64,000 nt of DNA, from the NCBI RefSeq assembly GCF_017873435.1, contig NZ_JAGGKG010000003.1, positions 1-64,000 of the forward strand, given 5' to 3'. Origin of the DNA: Paenibacillus turicensis (lineage in GTDB: Bacteria > Bacillota > Bacilli > Paenibacillales > Paenibacillaceae). A program made the position numbers and the translations under genes. The notes under the pieces are model-generated. The model ran no database searches. It worked only from the letters and a program-made list of their open reading frames with translations, and was not told where the DNA came from. Shown here one piece after another: positions 16,616 through 26,233 of this stretch (position 1 is its first letter; each line of letters starts with the position of its first letter).

Positions 16616-17503
16616 TTAGCTGATGCTTTTGCGGAATTCAGAAGGCGAGCAGCTCATCACCTTTCTAAAAACACGAATAAAATAGCTAATGTTATCATAG
16701 CCAACTTCAAGCGCAATATCTGATATTTTGCGTTCATCATCACGTAATAAATCAGCCGCTTGTCGGATGCGATACGAGTTAATATAGTCCATTGGCGTTT
16801 GGCGAGTCATCGACTTGAAAAATCGACAAAACTGCCCTTCACTCATCGGGATTAAAGCAGCTAGCTCCGCCAGTCGGATTGGCATATTATAATTTTGCTG
16901 AATATACACAATGACCGTCTTTAGTCGCTCTATTTTTGAGGATTGGAGGCGGTTATTTATGGTGCGGTTACAGGCGATATCGTTTTTTGCAATCTCGGCT
17001 AACATAAAATAGAGATGGCCCTTAATGGCTCCCTCATACCCCGCATGCTGCTGCTCGCAGCAGTCAAAAATCGCCCTAATATGCTGTACTAATTGTGCCC
17101 CACCTAAGCTATCTAAAGTAATATGACGAGGAAAGGTCGCTTTGCGCTCCTGTAATGGTAAAATCATATTTTCCTGTACTGCATCATAGTGTGCACTTGC
17201 CAAAAAATGAGGGTGGAACACAAACGAACGAAAGGTGCAGCCTACATTACCTAATGGGTGTGCAGCATGAATATCTCCCCCATCGATAAACACCCCTTCT
17301 CCTGCTTTAACCGGAAAATAATCGGTATCCACTTGAAATAACGTTTCGCCCTCTACACAATAAAAAAACTCCGCCTCTTCATGCCAATGGCAATCAATCA
17401 CATGCTCATCTGGACCATAGGTCAGACAATAATGGCTGAAAGGCAGACGTTCATCGCCATGACTCCGACTTTCCTTCAGCGCTCGGCGTAAAGCTTGATC
17501 CAT
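16616..17503 (-). CDS. AraC-family regulator with cupin sensor domain
   Basis: The 295-residue protein has an N-terminal cupin (about 20-130; DCHWHEEAEFFYCVEGE) expected to bind a sugar, and a C-terminal AraC double helix-turn-helix (about 190-293; ISDIALEVGYDNISYFIRVFRKVMSCSP). It is divergent from the alpha-xylosidase gene with 118 bp between the start codons, so it probably controls that gene. Its 3-prime end is 32 bases from the response regulator stop with no clear terminator between these convergent genes. Confidence 0.85.
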   Translation of the reverse strand: MDQALRRALKESRSHGDERLPFSHYCLTYGPDEHVIDCHWHEEAEFFYCVEGETLFQVDTDYFPVKAGEGVFIDGGDIHAAHPLGNVGCTFRSFVFHPHFLASAHYDAVQENMILPLQERKATFPRHITLDSLGGAQLVQHIRAIFDCCEQQHAGYEGAIKGHLYFMLAEIAKNDIACNRTINNRLQSSKIERLKTVIVYIQQNYNMPIRLAELAALIPMSEGQFCRFFKSMTRQTPMDYINSYRIRQAADLLRDDERKISDIALEVGYDNISYFIRVFRKVMSCSPSEFRKSIS

Positions 17504-17621
17504 ATGAATCCTCCTAAAGAATCAAAATAGTGTTATTTATAAAGAGAATAATGTAAGTTCATTTAATATATTATCAGTATAATGCAAGTATGAACAATTT
17601 TTGAAGGGGGTACATTTTGAT

Positions 17622-19985
17622 ATGAAATTTACGGATGGAAATTGGCTGATTCGAGAAGAGTACAGCTTGTTAAGTGCAGTTCAAGCCTATGATTTTTGGA
17701 AGAAGGAAAATATGCTTACTGCATTTGCATCTGGTGCGCCGATAAGAGGACGTGCAGATACGATAAATGGCGCATTGCTAACAGTTCAATTTCACTCTCC
17801 ATTACCGGGTGTTATCGGCGTAAAATTAATTCATTTTGATGGCGTTGTTGATCATGGGCCTTCCTTTGAATTGAATCTTAGTCATCCCGATGTAGACATT
17901 GTAGAAAATGAACAATATGCTCAGCTCACAACTGGCAATTTAAGTGTACGTATTCACAAGGGGCCACAATGGTCTGTTGAATTTTTGCGGAACGGGACAG
18001 AGCGGATTACAGGAAGTGGTTTTAAATCGATGTCTCACATTATGGAAAACAACGGAAACGTTTACATGCGTGAGGAATTAGATTTAAGTGTTGGCGAGCT
18101 TGTCTATGGGTTAGGTGAACGATTTACGGCACTCATTAAAAATGGTCAGATGGTTGATATTTGGAATAAGGATGGAGGCACAAGCTCCGAACAAGCCTAC
18201 AAAAATATTCCGTTTTATTTAACGAACAAAGGTTATGGCATTTTAGTGAATGATCCAGGCGCGGTTTCTTTTGAGGTGGCATCTGAAAAGGTGAAAAAGG
18301 TACAATTTAGTGTACCTGGCGAATCGCTAGAGTATTTTGTTATTGATGGCCCTGATCCAAAAGGGGTGCTTGAAAAGTATACCGAGCTCACAGGTAAGCC
18401 AGCACTTCCACCTGCATGGTCGTTTGGGCTGTGGTTAACCACTTCATTTACGACCAATTATGATGAAGCTACCGTGAATTCCTTTGTAGATGGCATGGCA
18501 GAACGTGATTTGCCTTTACATGTGTTCCATTTTGATTGCTTTTGGATGAAGGGATTTCATTGGACTGATTTTAAATGGGATGAGGATGTATTTCCAGATC
18601 CTGTTGGGATGATTAGCCGCCTGAAGGAAAAAGGGCTCAAGGTATGTCTGTGGATCAATCCTTATATTGCACAACGCTCTGTTTTATTTGAGGAAGGCAA
18701 GGCAAAGGGGTATTTAGTAAAAAAACCAAATGGTGATGTTTATCAGGTCGATTTATGGCAGCCAGCGATGGCGCTGGTGGACTTTACGAATCCTGACGCT
18801 TGTGAGTGGTTTGCTGGATATTTGCGTGAACTGGTGGATACTGGCGTGGATAGCTTTAAAACCGACTTTGGAGAACGAATTCCGACAGACGTCGTTTATT
18901 ATGATGGTGCTGACCCTGTCAAAATGCACAACTATTATACGTATTTATATAATAAGGTTGTATTCGAAGTGCTGGAGCAAAAAATCGGTAAAAATGAGGC
19001 AACATTGTTTGCACGCTCAGCGACGGTTGGCGGACAAAAATTCCCTGTGCATTGGGGTGGGGACTGCTATGCGGATTATGAGTCAATGGCAGAAAGCTTA
19101 CGTGGTGGATTATCTCTTGGCATGTCTGGCTTTGGCTTCTGGAGCCATGATATCGGTGGTTTTGAAAATACGGCGCCTTCCCATGTGTTTAAACGTTGGT
19201 TAGCATTTGGTTTATTATCCAGTCATAGCCGCTTACATGGCAGTAGCTCCTATCGTGTGCCTTGGGCTTATGATGAGGAAGCCGTTAACGTAACTCGTTT
19301 CTTTACGAAGCTTAAATGTAGCTTGATGCCTTACTTATATGATATTGCAGTAGAAGCCTCACAAAAGGGAGTGCCAACCATGCGCTCCATGCTTCTGGAG
19401 TTCCCGAACGATCCAGCGGCAGAGGTGTTAGATCGTCAATATATGTTAGGCGATTCGATTTTAGTTGCACCTGTATTTAGTGAGCAAGGGGATGTAAGCT
19501 ACTTCTTGCCAGAGGGAAAATGGACTCATTTGCTAACAGGTGATACTGTAGCGGGAGGCAAATGGCGTAAAGAGAACTATGACTTTATGAGTCTTCCATT
19601 ATTTGTTCGTGAAAATAGCATCCTTGCTATTGGGAACAACAATAACGTACCCGATTACGATTTTGCCAATGAAGTTGAATTGAGGCTATTTGAAATTGCG
19701 GATGGTGCAGAGGTATCGCGTAAAGTCCGTAATTTGCAAGGAGAAACAGAGCTTGAGGTTACTGTAACTCGTACAGGGTCTTCCGTGAAGGTAAATGCGA
19801 CTGGAGTAGGTAAACCATTCTACGTTTCATGTCATGGCTTTGGGTCTATTGCGGAGGTGCAAGCCGCAGTGAGCGAGAATGCCAATAGTGCAAATAATTC
19901 TGACAGTGTGAAACTAGATGATGCAGGACGCATTGCAGTTGCGCCATTCTCAGGTGCGATCGAGTTTGACATTACATTGAAATAA
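17622..19985 (+). CDS. yicI: GH31 alpha-xylosidase (YicI-like)
   Basis: The 787-residue cytoplasmic enzyme matches GH31 alpha-xylosidases in length and motifs: nucleophile Asp415 in SFKTDFGERIP and acid/base Asp481 in HWGGDCYADYE, spaced as in E. coli YicI. It would remove terminal alpha-1,6-xylose from xyloglucan-derived oligosaccharides such as isoprimeverose. The start is the ATG with GGGGG 11 bases upstream; a TTG seven codons earlier lacks one. TATAAT at 17578-17583 is a candidate -10. It is controlled, by position, by the divergent AraC regulator. Confidence 0.9.
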   Translation: MKFTDGNWLIREEYSLLSAVQAYDFWKKENMLTAFASGAPIRGRADTINGALLTVQFHSPLPGVIGVKLIHFDGVVDHGPSFELNLSHPDVDIVENEQYAQLTTGNLSVRIHKGPQWSVEFLRNGTERITGSGFKSMSHIMENNGNVYMREELDLSVGELVYGLGERFTALIKNGQMVDIWNKDGGTSSEQAYKNIPFYLTNKGYGILVNDPGAVSFEVASEKVKKVQFSVPGESLEYFVIDGPDPKGVLEKYTELTGKPALPPAWSFGLWLTTSFTTNYDEATVNSFVDGMAERDLPLHVFHFDCFWMKGFHWTDFKWDEDVFPDPVGMISRLKEKGLKVCLWINPYIAQRSVLFEEGKAKGYLVKKPNGDVYQVDLWQPAMALVDFTNPDACEWFAGYLRELVDTGVDSFKTDFGERIPTDVVYYDGADPVKMHNYYTYLYNKVVFEVLEQKIGKNEATLFARSATVGGQKFPVHWGGDCYADYESMAESLRGGLSLGMSGFGFWSHDIGGFENTAPSHVFKRWLAFGLLSSHSRLHGSSSYRVPWAYDEEAVNVTRFFTKLKCSLMPYLYDIAVEASQKGVPTMRSMLLEFPNDPAAEVLDRQYMLGDSILVAPVFSEQGDVSYFLPEGKWTHLLTGDTVAGGKWRKENYDFMSLPLFVRENSILAIGNNNNVPDYDFANEVELRLFEIADGAEVSRKVRNLQGETELEVTVTRTGSSVKVNATGVGKPFYVSCHGFGSIAEVQAAVSENANSANNSDSVKLDDAGRIAVAPFSGAIEFDITLK

Positions 19986-20002
19986 TAAATTAGTTCCTTT
20001 GA

Positions 20003-20052
20003 CAAAGAGTTGTTTTGTGAGCTTGCTGTAGCTTGCAGACAACTCTTTTTAT
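20003..20052 (+). terminator. Terminator after the alpha-xylosidase gene
   Basis: aagagttgt (20005-20013) pairs with acaactctt (20039-20047) and is followed by TTTTTATT; the loop has its own small stem. It ends the GH31 transcript before repeat copy C. A fragment resembling the right end of the dispersed element (cgtagctcccacc) follows at about 20067-20079. Confidence 0.75.
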
Positions 20053-20112
20053 TCAAGTTTTAAGTTCCGTAGCTCCCACCCGCATCGTGGTCTTATATTT
20101 TCATCATTTTAA

Positions 20113-20298
20113 TTAGTGGTTGACAACCCACTCCCAGTAGCGGAGGAACAGAGGGATGGTGGAGAAGCGAAAGCGCCCACCTTTAAGGCCCCATTTCTAT
20201 CACATATAAACAAGATAAATAAGAAAATGGGGACTTAACAGCGGTTGAAACCACCCTCTGTTTCGTAGCTCCCACCAACCTTCGTTGTCAACCACTAA
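20113..20298. repeat. Dispersed palindromic element, copy C (best preserved)
   Basis: Exactly 186 bp, bounded by 15-bp perfect inverted repeats TTAGTGGTTGACAAC (20113-20127) and GTTGTCAACCACTAA (20284-20298). Inside, cagagggatggtgg pairs with ccaccctctg and gccccattttc-type arms pair with gaaaatggggac. It sits directly upstream of the kinase gene, whose ribosome-binding site begins 10 bases after the element. Confidence 0.85.
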
Positions 20299-20321
20299 TC
20301 CGTGAAAAGGAAGGATAACCA

Positions 20322-22106
20322 TTGATCAAAGCCATCGTCCAGCTAACCAACAACCTTAAACTGAAGCATAAGCTTTTTGCCTTGTTTGTACTTGTAGTTC
20401 TCATTCCTATATTAATCATTGGTGGAGGAATAACTTATTATTTTAGTAAAGAAGCGACTGATCGGGCCATTTCTCAAGCTAGCAACGATGTTCAAAAAAT
20501 AAAAAATCAGTTGGCTAGCTTATTTCGTGTGCCGATTTCCATCTCCAATACGCTGATGGTAGATAAAGCTTTAAAAAAGGTCGTGACTACAAATTATACC
20601 AATGTGTCTGAGCTGACAAATGCCTATCTAGACTATAAGGAATTTCCGAATTATAAGCGTCTATATCGTGAAATTACGGGGATTCGCTTTTACGTTAATA
20701 ACCCAACGTTAATTAATAATACTGAAATAATTCCTACTAATCCTTCTATCGTATCGCAAAATTGGTATAAAAGCGTCATGGATCGTAGAGAGATGGGTTG
20801 GTTTTATGTTCGCTCTAGTGAGGATACAAGCATTGATAGTTTAAGTCTTGTGCGCCAGCTTTCCTTTCCAGATTATCGGGTTAGCGGTGTCATTATGATT
20901 AGCTTAAAGCAAGAGGAGCTGAATCGATTACTATTGCAGGAGCAATTTGACACGATCATTATGGATGAGCAAGGTTTTGTGGTCGCCGCGAAAAATAAAG
21001 AGTGGGTTGGTCTTAAGCAAAATCAACTTCACTATGGTATCGATTTAAGTAAGCAAAAAATCGGGGTACATCAGTTAGACATTGAAGGTAAATCCTCCTA
21101 TATGTTTGTAGAACAGCTTATCCCTGGATACAGCATGAACGGATTAAAAATCATTTCATTTTTTAACACCTCATCGATTATTAAGGAATCAAGAAAGGTG
21201 AGTCTCTTTGGTTTGGTGCTGATTTTGCTCGTGCTGATCATAGCTACCTTTTTTGTATACACCGTATCCTTTCTCACCAGTAATAGATTACTTCGCTTAA
21301 GCAGGCATCTAAATCGTTTAGCATTAGGGGATTTATCTGTTGTGTCTCGTATCGATGGTAACGATGAGATTGGACAGCTTTCCCGTCAATTTAACTATAT
21401 GGTTCATAACATTAACGCCTTAATGCAACAGGTTGTAGAAAAAACAGAGCAAAACAACAAGCTGGAGCTTGCCCAAAGAGAAATTAAGCTCAAAATGATG
21501 GCAAGTCAGATTAATCCTCATTTTTTATTTAACGCATTGGAATCAATTAGAATGAGTGCCCATCTTAAAGGTGAAAAAGAAATTGCGAACGTCGTTCGTT
21601 TACTTGGCAAGCTTATGCGTAAAAATTTAGAGATTGGCAGAGAGTATGCCCCTTTAAAAGAAGAGATTGAAATGATTAACTCCTATTTACACATTCAAAA
21701 ATTTAGATATGAAGAACGCTTGAATTTTGAATTAGATGTTGATCCAGCTCTATTAAATATGTTATTGCCACCGTTAGCAATCCAACCTCTTGTTGAAAAT
21801 GCAGTTGTACATGGGCTTGAAAATAAGCCAGAAGGCGTCACGGTAAAATTACAAATCCTTGCTGATTCTGACATCGTAACGGTAAAAGTAAGTGATGATG
21901 GACTTGGAATTACACCTGAGCGACTAGAAGAGGTACAGCAGCTTATTACAGATCAAGAGGAGCCAACACGAAGCCGAATTGGATTACGGAATGTGCATCA
22001 ACGGCTTGTGATGTGCTACGGAGAGCAGGCAGGTTTGCAAATTTGGAGTGTGTATGGAAAAGGTACGAAAATTTCATTTAATATTCCGCGAAGTGAAAAT
22101 AAATAG
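20322..22106 (+). CDS. YesM-type sensor histidine kinase
   Basis: The 594-residue membrane kinase has membrane segments at about 18-40 and 290-315 enclosing an extracellular sensor domain, a HAMP domain (about 315-367), the phospho-acceptor His400 (INPHFLFNALESIRM) and a HATPase domain with LAIQPLVENAVVHGLE and DDGLGIT. This is the LytS/YesM subgroup that controls carbohydrate uptake with AraC-type response regulators. It starts at TTG with AAGGAAGG upstream. The likely partner is the regulator at 14967; the importer that follows is the likely target. Confidence 0.88.
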   Translation: MIKAIVQLTNNLKLKHKLFALFVLVVLIPILIIGGGITYYFSKEATDRAISQASNDVQKIKNQLASLFRVPISISNTLMVDKALKKVVTTNYTNVSELTNAYLDYKEFPNYKRLYREITGIRFYVNNPTLINNTEIIPTNPSIVSQNWYKSVMDRREMGWFYVRSSEDTSIDSLSLVRQLSFPDYRVSGVIMISLKQEELNRLLLQEQFDTIIMDEQGFVVAAKNKEWVGLKQNQLHYGIDLSKQKIGVHQLDIEGKSSYMFVEQLIPGYSMNGLKIISFFNTSSIIKESRKVSLFGLVLILLVLIIATFFVYTVSFLTSNRLLRLSRHLNRLALGDLSVVSRIDGNDEIGQLSRQFNYMVHNINALMQQVVEKTEQNNKLELAQREIKLKMMASQINPHFLFNALESIRMSAHLKGEKEIANVVRLLGKLMRKNLEIGREYAPLKEEIEMINSYLHIQKFRYEERLNFELDVDPALLNMLLPPLAIQPLVENAVVHGLENKPEGVTVKLQILADSDIVTVKVSDDGLGITPERLEEVQQLITDQEEPTRSRIGLRNVHQRLVMCYGEQAGLQIWSVYGKGTKISFNIPRSENK

Positions 22107-22120
22107 GTACAGCAGCATAA

Positions 22121-22134
22121 ATAAAACGCTTTCA
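22121..22134 (+). promoter_or_regulatory. Possible CcpA catabolite-responsive element
   Basis: ATAAAACGCTTTCA fits the cre consensus TGNAARCGNWWNCA except for the first two positions, with an intact CGCTTTCA half. It lies about 105 bases upstream of the second importer operon, where glucose repression would be expected. Single-site evidence only. Confidence 0.35.
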
Positions 22135-22238
22135 TAAATCTCTAATTTTTATATGGTTTTGTTTAAAATGTGTTGGGTATTAGTAAACCCTGCTTTCTAT
22201 TACGATAATTGTATCGTTGAAAGGGGGGGATTGGACTG

Positions 22239-23219
22239 ATGGAAGCGCTAACAGCAAAAGCTGAAACTAAAAATAATAGCGTCATCCCTTTACCGCCTAA
22301 AAAGCAGAAAAAAGGGCTGTGGAAAAAAATAGTGCGTCAAAAATACTTATACTTGATGTCCATACCATTTGTAATTTGGGCATTTGTATTTAGTTATTTA
22401 CCGCTATGGGGCTGGACGATGGCGTTTCAAAATTATAAGCCTGCTAAATCCTTTAGTGAGCAGAAATGGGTAGGCTTTGATAACTTTATCGAATTGTTTC
22501 ATGATGAACGTTTTTATCTGGTGTTAAGAAATACGTTAGCGATGAGCTGTATGGGATTAATCGCAGGTTTTGTGTTTCCTATATTTTTTGCCATATTTTT
22601 AAATGAGCTAGGCGGAAAGTATTTTAAAAGATCGGTGCAAACCGTCTCGTATTTGCCTCACTTTGTTTCTTGGGTTGTTGTTGGGGGGATCGTATCCAAG
22701 ATGCTTTCCATTGACGGCGGAATCGTAAATGATATTCTCGTTTCACTAAATATTATTAGTGAGCCCATCCAGTTTATGGCGAAAGGCAATTGGTTTTGGG
22801 GGATTGTTACCGCGTCTGATGTATGGAAGGAGACAGGCTGGAACGCCATTATTTATTTAGCGGCAATTACAGGGATTGATAAGGAATTGTATGAGGCGGC
22901 CAAAGTAGATGGTGCTGGTCGTTTTAGACAAATGTGGAACATTACACTTCCGGGGATTCGCACCACAATTTCAGTTTTATTAATTATGTCTATCGGACAC
23001 TTAATCGGAATTGGGTTCGAGAAGCAAATGCAGTTAAGCAACTCATTAGTAACGGACTACTCCGAAGTATTAGATCTGTACGCCCTGAAATATGGTATTA
23101 ATATAGGTCGGTTCTCATACGGAACTGCAATCAGTATGTTCACATCTGTCATTGGAATTACTTTATTGTTAACTTCCAATGGCATTATGAAAAAATTAAC
23201 GAAAGAAAGCATTATGTAA
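22239..23219 (+). CDS. LplB/YteP-type sugar ABC transporter permease
   Basis: The 326-residue protein has six membrane spans after a basic N-terminal tail (KKQKKGLWKKI), the LplB-like FSYLPLWGWTMAFQNYKPAK segment and the EAA loop (KELYEAAKVDGAGRFRQMWNITLPG, about 215). These permeases import complex oligosaccharides together with large LplA-type binding proteins. The ribosome-binding site is AAAGGGGGG. It heads a three-gene importer operon (permease, permease, binding protein) placed after the YesM-type kinase. Confidence 0.87.
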   Translation: MEALTAKAETKNNSVIPLPPKKQKKGLWKKIVRQKYLYLMSIPFVIWAFVFSYLPLWGWTMAFQNYKPAKSFSEQKWVGFDNFIELFHDERFYLVLRNTLAMSCMGLIAGFVFPIFFAIFLNELGGKYFKRSVQTVSYLPHFVSWVVVGGIVSKMLSIDGGIVNDILVSLNIISEPIQFMAKGNWFWGIVTASDVWKETGWNAIIYLAAITGIDKELYEAAKVDGAGRFRQMWNITLPGIRTTISVLLIMSIGHLIGIGFEKQMQLSNSLVTDYSEVLDLYALKYGINIGRFSYGTAISMFTSVIGITLLLTSNGIMKKLTKESIM

Positions 23220-23232
23220 AGGAGGGAACAGC

Positions 23233-24132
23233 ATGGCAAGTCGTGGGATAGCCTTATCCAAAGGCGATAAAGTTTTTAACGTATGTAATGTAATTTTAAT
23301 GTGCTTAATCTTAGTTGTGACGTTGTATCCCTTCCTGAATGTATTAGCGATTTCGTTAAATGATTCTACGGATACAGTTCGAGGTGGCATATACTTGTGG
23401 CCTCGGGAGTTTACACTGAAAAACTATGAAACGATTTTTGGATACAGCACCTTGATTCAAGGGTTTAAAGTTACAATTTCACGGACGATTGTAGGTACAG
23501 TATTAGGTCTGTTAAGCTCTGCGATGTTGGCCTATACGATTAGCCGACCAGACTTTCTTTCTCGTAGATTTGTGTCTAAATTTCTTGCGATCACGATGTA
23601 TGTATCTGGTGGACTCGTTCCAACCTTCGTCTTGATGCGTCAGCTAGACTTAGTGGGTACATTTTGGGTTTATATTTTCCCAGGGATTGTGAGTGCTTTT
23701 AACGTGTTTGTCATCCGTTCATTCATCGATGGCTTACCTTATGCGTTACAGGAATCTGCCAATTTAGATGGGGCAAACGATCTGCAAATTTTCTACAAGG
23801 TGATTCTTCCATTATGTAAGCCGGTGTTAGCTACCATTACTTTGTTCCTTGCAGTAGGACAATGGAATGCATGGATTGATACGTATATGTATAACGCAAA
23901 TAAACCACAGTGGACTACCTTGCAATTTGAACTGATGAAAATATTACAAAGCACCAATCAAGGCGGAAAAATGACAAATGCTAATGACCTTGCAAATCAG
24001 ATGGCACAGGTTTCACCTGAATCCATTAAGATGGCGATTACGATTGTCGTTACCGTCCCTATCTTGGTCGTGTATCCATTCCTGCAACGCTATTTCGTCG
24101 ATGGAATGACATTAGGTGCTGTTAAAGCTTAA
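23233..24132 (+). CDS. LplC/YtcP-type sugar ABC transporter permease
   Basis: The 299-residue protein has six membrane spans, the family-typical N-terminal LVVTLYPFLNVLAISLND and GGIYLWPREFTLKNY, and the EAA loop (LQESANLDGANDLQIFYKVILP). It forms the channel with the preceding permease, 13 bases upstream, with AAAGGAGGG as ribosome-binding site. No ATP-binding subunit is encoded nearby. Confidence 0.87.
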   Translation: MASRGIALSKGDKVFNVCNVILMCLILVVTLYPFLNVLAISLNDSTDTVRGGIYLWPREFTLKNYETIFGYSTLIQGFKVTISRTIVGTVLGLLSSAMLAYTISRPDFLSRRFVSKFLAITMYVSGGLVPTFVLMRQLDLVGTFWVYIFPGIVSAFNVFVIRSFIDGLPYALQESANLDGANDLQIFYKVILPLCKPVLATITLFLAVGQWNAWIDTYMYNANKPQWTTLQFELMKILQSTNQGGKMTNANDLANQMAQVSPESIKMAITIVVTVPILVVYPFLQRYFVDGMTLGAVKA

Positions 24133-24152
24133 TCCTGTTTTTGTTAAGTGCC

Positions 24153-24325
24153 CAACCTTCAACCTCCGACGTCTAACTGGCTTGATACAGATAAATCATG
24201 CATTTTGCTAGATAGGTGGAGGGGAGGTTGAGCAAAGCTGAATGGTTAAGTCTCTTTTTAAACACAGTATGAAAGCCCTTACTTTAGGGACTGATCACGG
24301 TATCAACAGGCATAACCCTGTTATA
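24153..24325 (+). other. Structured leader between permease and binding-protein genes
   Basis: caaccttcaacctcc (from 24153) can pair with ggaggggaggttg (ending 24230), forming a long-range stem. Further on, AACAGG (24305-24310) pairs with CCTGTT (24317-24322). The 14 bases ATAACCCTGTTATA (24312-24325) are identical to those before the first binding-protein gene. The 233-bp gap has no gene; it probably sets a higher level of the binding protein. Confidence 0.5.
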
Positions 24326-24365
24326 CGATATAGGTTTACAAATATACGCAAGGGGGAACGAAACA

Positions 24366-26081
24366 ATGAAGTGGAAAGGCACAAAAGTAGTAGCTGCAGT
24401 TTTATTAACAAGTGCATTAATTATAGGTGGCTGTGGTAATACGGCGAAAAATGATACTGACAAAAACTCAAAGCCGACAAATGAGTCTGCCGCTAAAGAC
24501 GATAAAAGTCCAATCACATTTACATTTTTTGGTGCGGATGCTAGTCCAAACTGGAATAACATGCAGGACGATATTGGCAAAGTCATTACAGAAAAAACAG
24601 GCGTGACCCTTAATGCTGAATTTGACGTAGGTAGTGGTGGGGGAGATAACAAAATTGCTTTAATGGCGGCAACAGGAGAAATACCAGACATTATTTTTCC
24701 TAAAGGGAACTTATCTACGTTGGTGGATGCAGGTATGCTGATGGATTTAACGGACCTTATCGACAAATATGCACCAAATATTAAAAAGATTTATGAAAAA
24801 GATATGAATCGCCTTAAATATAGCAATGATGATCCTGCGATCTATTCAATTAATACTAACGTTGGAGTCGATAATGTTTCCTTTGATGCTATTGGTGGCT
24901 TTGAAATTCAACAACGTGTTTTAAAGGAGCTAGGTTATCCAGAGGTTAAAACTGTGAAGGATTTTGAAAATGTATTAAAGCAATATGTTGCAAAATATCC
25001 GACGACAGATGGTCAACCTACCATTCCGTTAACACTGAATGCAGACGATTGGAGAATTATGATTACCGTTACTAACCCTGCGTTCTTCACAACAGGTGCG
25101 CCAGACGATGGTGAATATTATGTAGATCCAAGCACGTATGAAGCAAAACTACACTACAAGCGCCCTGAGGAAAAGGAATATTTCCGCTGGTTAAACCACA
25201 TGTACAACGAAGGTTTACTTGATAAAGATACATTTGTGCAAAAGGATGATCAATATAAGGCAAAAATTGCTTCTGGTCGTGTACTTGGCTTAATCGATCA
25301 GGAATGGGGTTATCAGGATGCTGAAAATGCGCTAAAAACAGCAGGTAAGGATGAGTACACCTACGCGCATTTCCCTGTGACAATGGGTCCAGAATTTAAG
25401 GATCGTTCCTTCCAGGTTGCAGGCGTGGATGGCTTTGGAATTAGTATCTCGAAAAATGCTAAAGATCCAGAACGTATTATGAAATTCCTTGATTGGTTAG
25501 CTTCTGATGAAGGTCAAGTGTTAAGACAATGGGGAGTAGAAGGCAAACATTATAACGTAGTAGATGGTAAACGTGTTGTGCCTGCTGATATCCAAAATCG
25601 TAAAGTAAATGATGCAAGTAACTTTAATAAAGAGTCAGGAATTAGCTTGTATCTTGCGTTTGCACCTCGTTATGGGGATGGGGTAAAGGACCCAAGCGGT
25701 AACTATTACACCACCAACTTCCCAGAACAAATTATCGAAGGCTATACAGACGCTGAAAAAGAAACATTAAAGGCGTACAATGCAAAAACATGGAAGGATT
25801 TATTCCCACAAGAATCCGACTTCCCTGCGAAAGAATGGGGGGCATTGTACAACATGCCAACGCCTACAGATGGGAATTACAACGTGATATACAAAAAAAC
25901 ACAAGATATTATTCGTAAAAGAATACCAGAAGCAATTTTAGCGAAAGCTGCTGATTTTGATAAGCTGTACGATAACTTCCTTGCTGAACTCGATAAAGTA
26001 GGGGCAAAGGAAATGGAAGCAGAATATACACAGTTGGTTAAGGCGAGAGTTGCCTTGTTTACAGGTAAGGATGTAAAATAA
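24366..26081 (+). CDS. LplA/YtcQ-type extracellular solute-binding lipoprotein
   Basis: The 571-residue precursor has a lipobox (IIGGC, Cys23), an Asn/Lys/Ser-rich linker and a large two-lobed binding domain (from about 50, PITFTFFGADASPNWNN, with EIPDIIFPKGNLSTLVDAGML). Large binding proteins of this class serve YesM/YesN-controlled importers for plant cell-wall oligosaccharides. The neighbouring alpha-xylosidase and GH42 galactosidase suggest xyloglucan- or galactan-derived substrates, but specificity cannot be read from sequence. The ribosome-binding site is AAGGGGG. Confidence 0.85.
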   Translation: MKWKGTKVVAAVLLTSALIIGGCGNTAKNDTDKNSKPTNESAAKDDKSPITFTFFGADASPNWNNMQDDIGKVITEKTGVTLNAEFDVGSGGGDNKIALMAATGEIPDIIFPKGNLSTLVDAGMLMDLTDLIDKYAPNIKKIYEKDMNRLKYSNDDPAIYSINTNVGVDNVSFDAIGGFEIQQRVLKELGYPEVKTVKDFENVLKQYVAKYPTTDGQPTIPLTLNADDWRIMITVTNPAFFTTGAPDDGEYYVDPSTYEAKLHYKRPEEKEYFRWLNHMYNEGLLDKDTFVQKDDQYKAKIASGRVLGLIDQEWGYQDAENALKTAGKDEYTYAHFPVTMGPEFKDRSFQVAGVDGFGISISKNAKDPERIMKFLDWLASDEGQVLRQWGVEGKHYNVVDGKRVVPADIQNRKVNDASNFNKESGISLYLAFAPRYGDGVKDPSGNYYTTNFPEQIIEGYTDAEKETLKAYNAKTWKDLFPQESDFPAKEWGALYNMPTPTDGNYNVIYKKTQDIIRKRIPEAILAKAADFDKLYDNFLAELDKVGAKEMEAEYTQLVKARVALFTGKDVK

Positions 26082-26131
26082 CACCTAATCTTTATGACTG
26101 ATTTCATTTTTCATAGGTAGTAATAGAGCTT

Positions 26132-26196
26132 AAAAAAAGATCGCAGATGCTAAAGGACTTCATACGAGATCCTTATGCGTTGCGATCTTTTTTTAT
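26132..26196. terminator. Long terminator, probably bidirectional
   Basis: aaaaaaagatcgca (26132-26145) pairs with tgcgatctttttttat (26181-26196), enclosing a second inner hairpin. A-rich and T-rich flanks suit termination from both sides, between the binding-protein gene and the convergent AraC gene. Confidence 0.85.
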
Positions 26197-26233
26197 AATT
26201 AGAGTCCACAGAATTAGAGTTCTCAAATCATAT

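Noticed and set aside
18730-19203. 157-codon plus-strand ORF inside the GH31 gene
   Set aside because: It is a second frame within alpha-xylosidase, whose own frame has all catalytic motifs; no ribosome-binding site.
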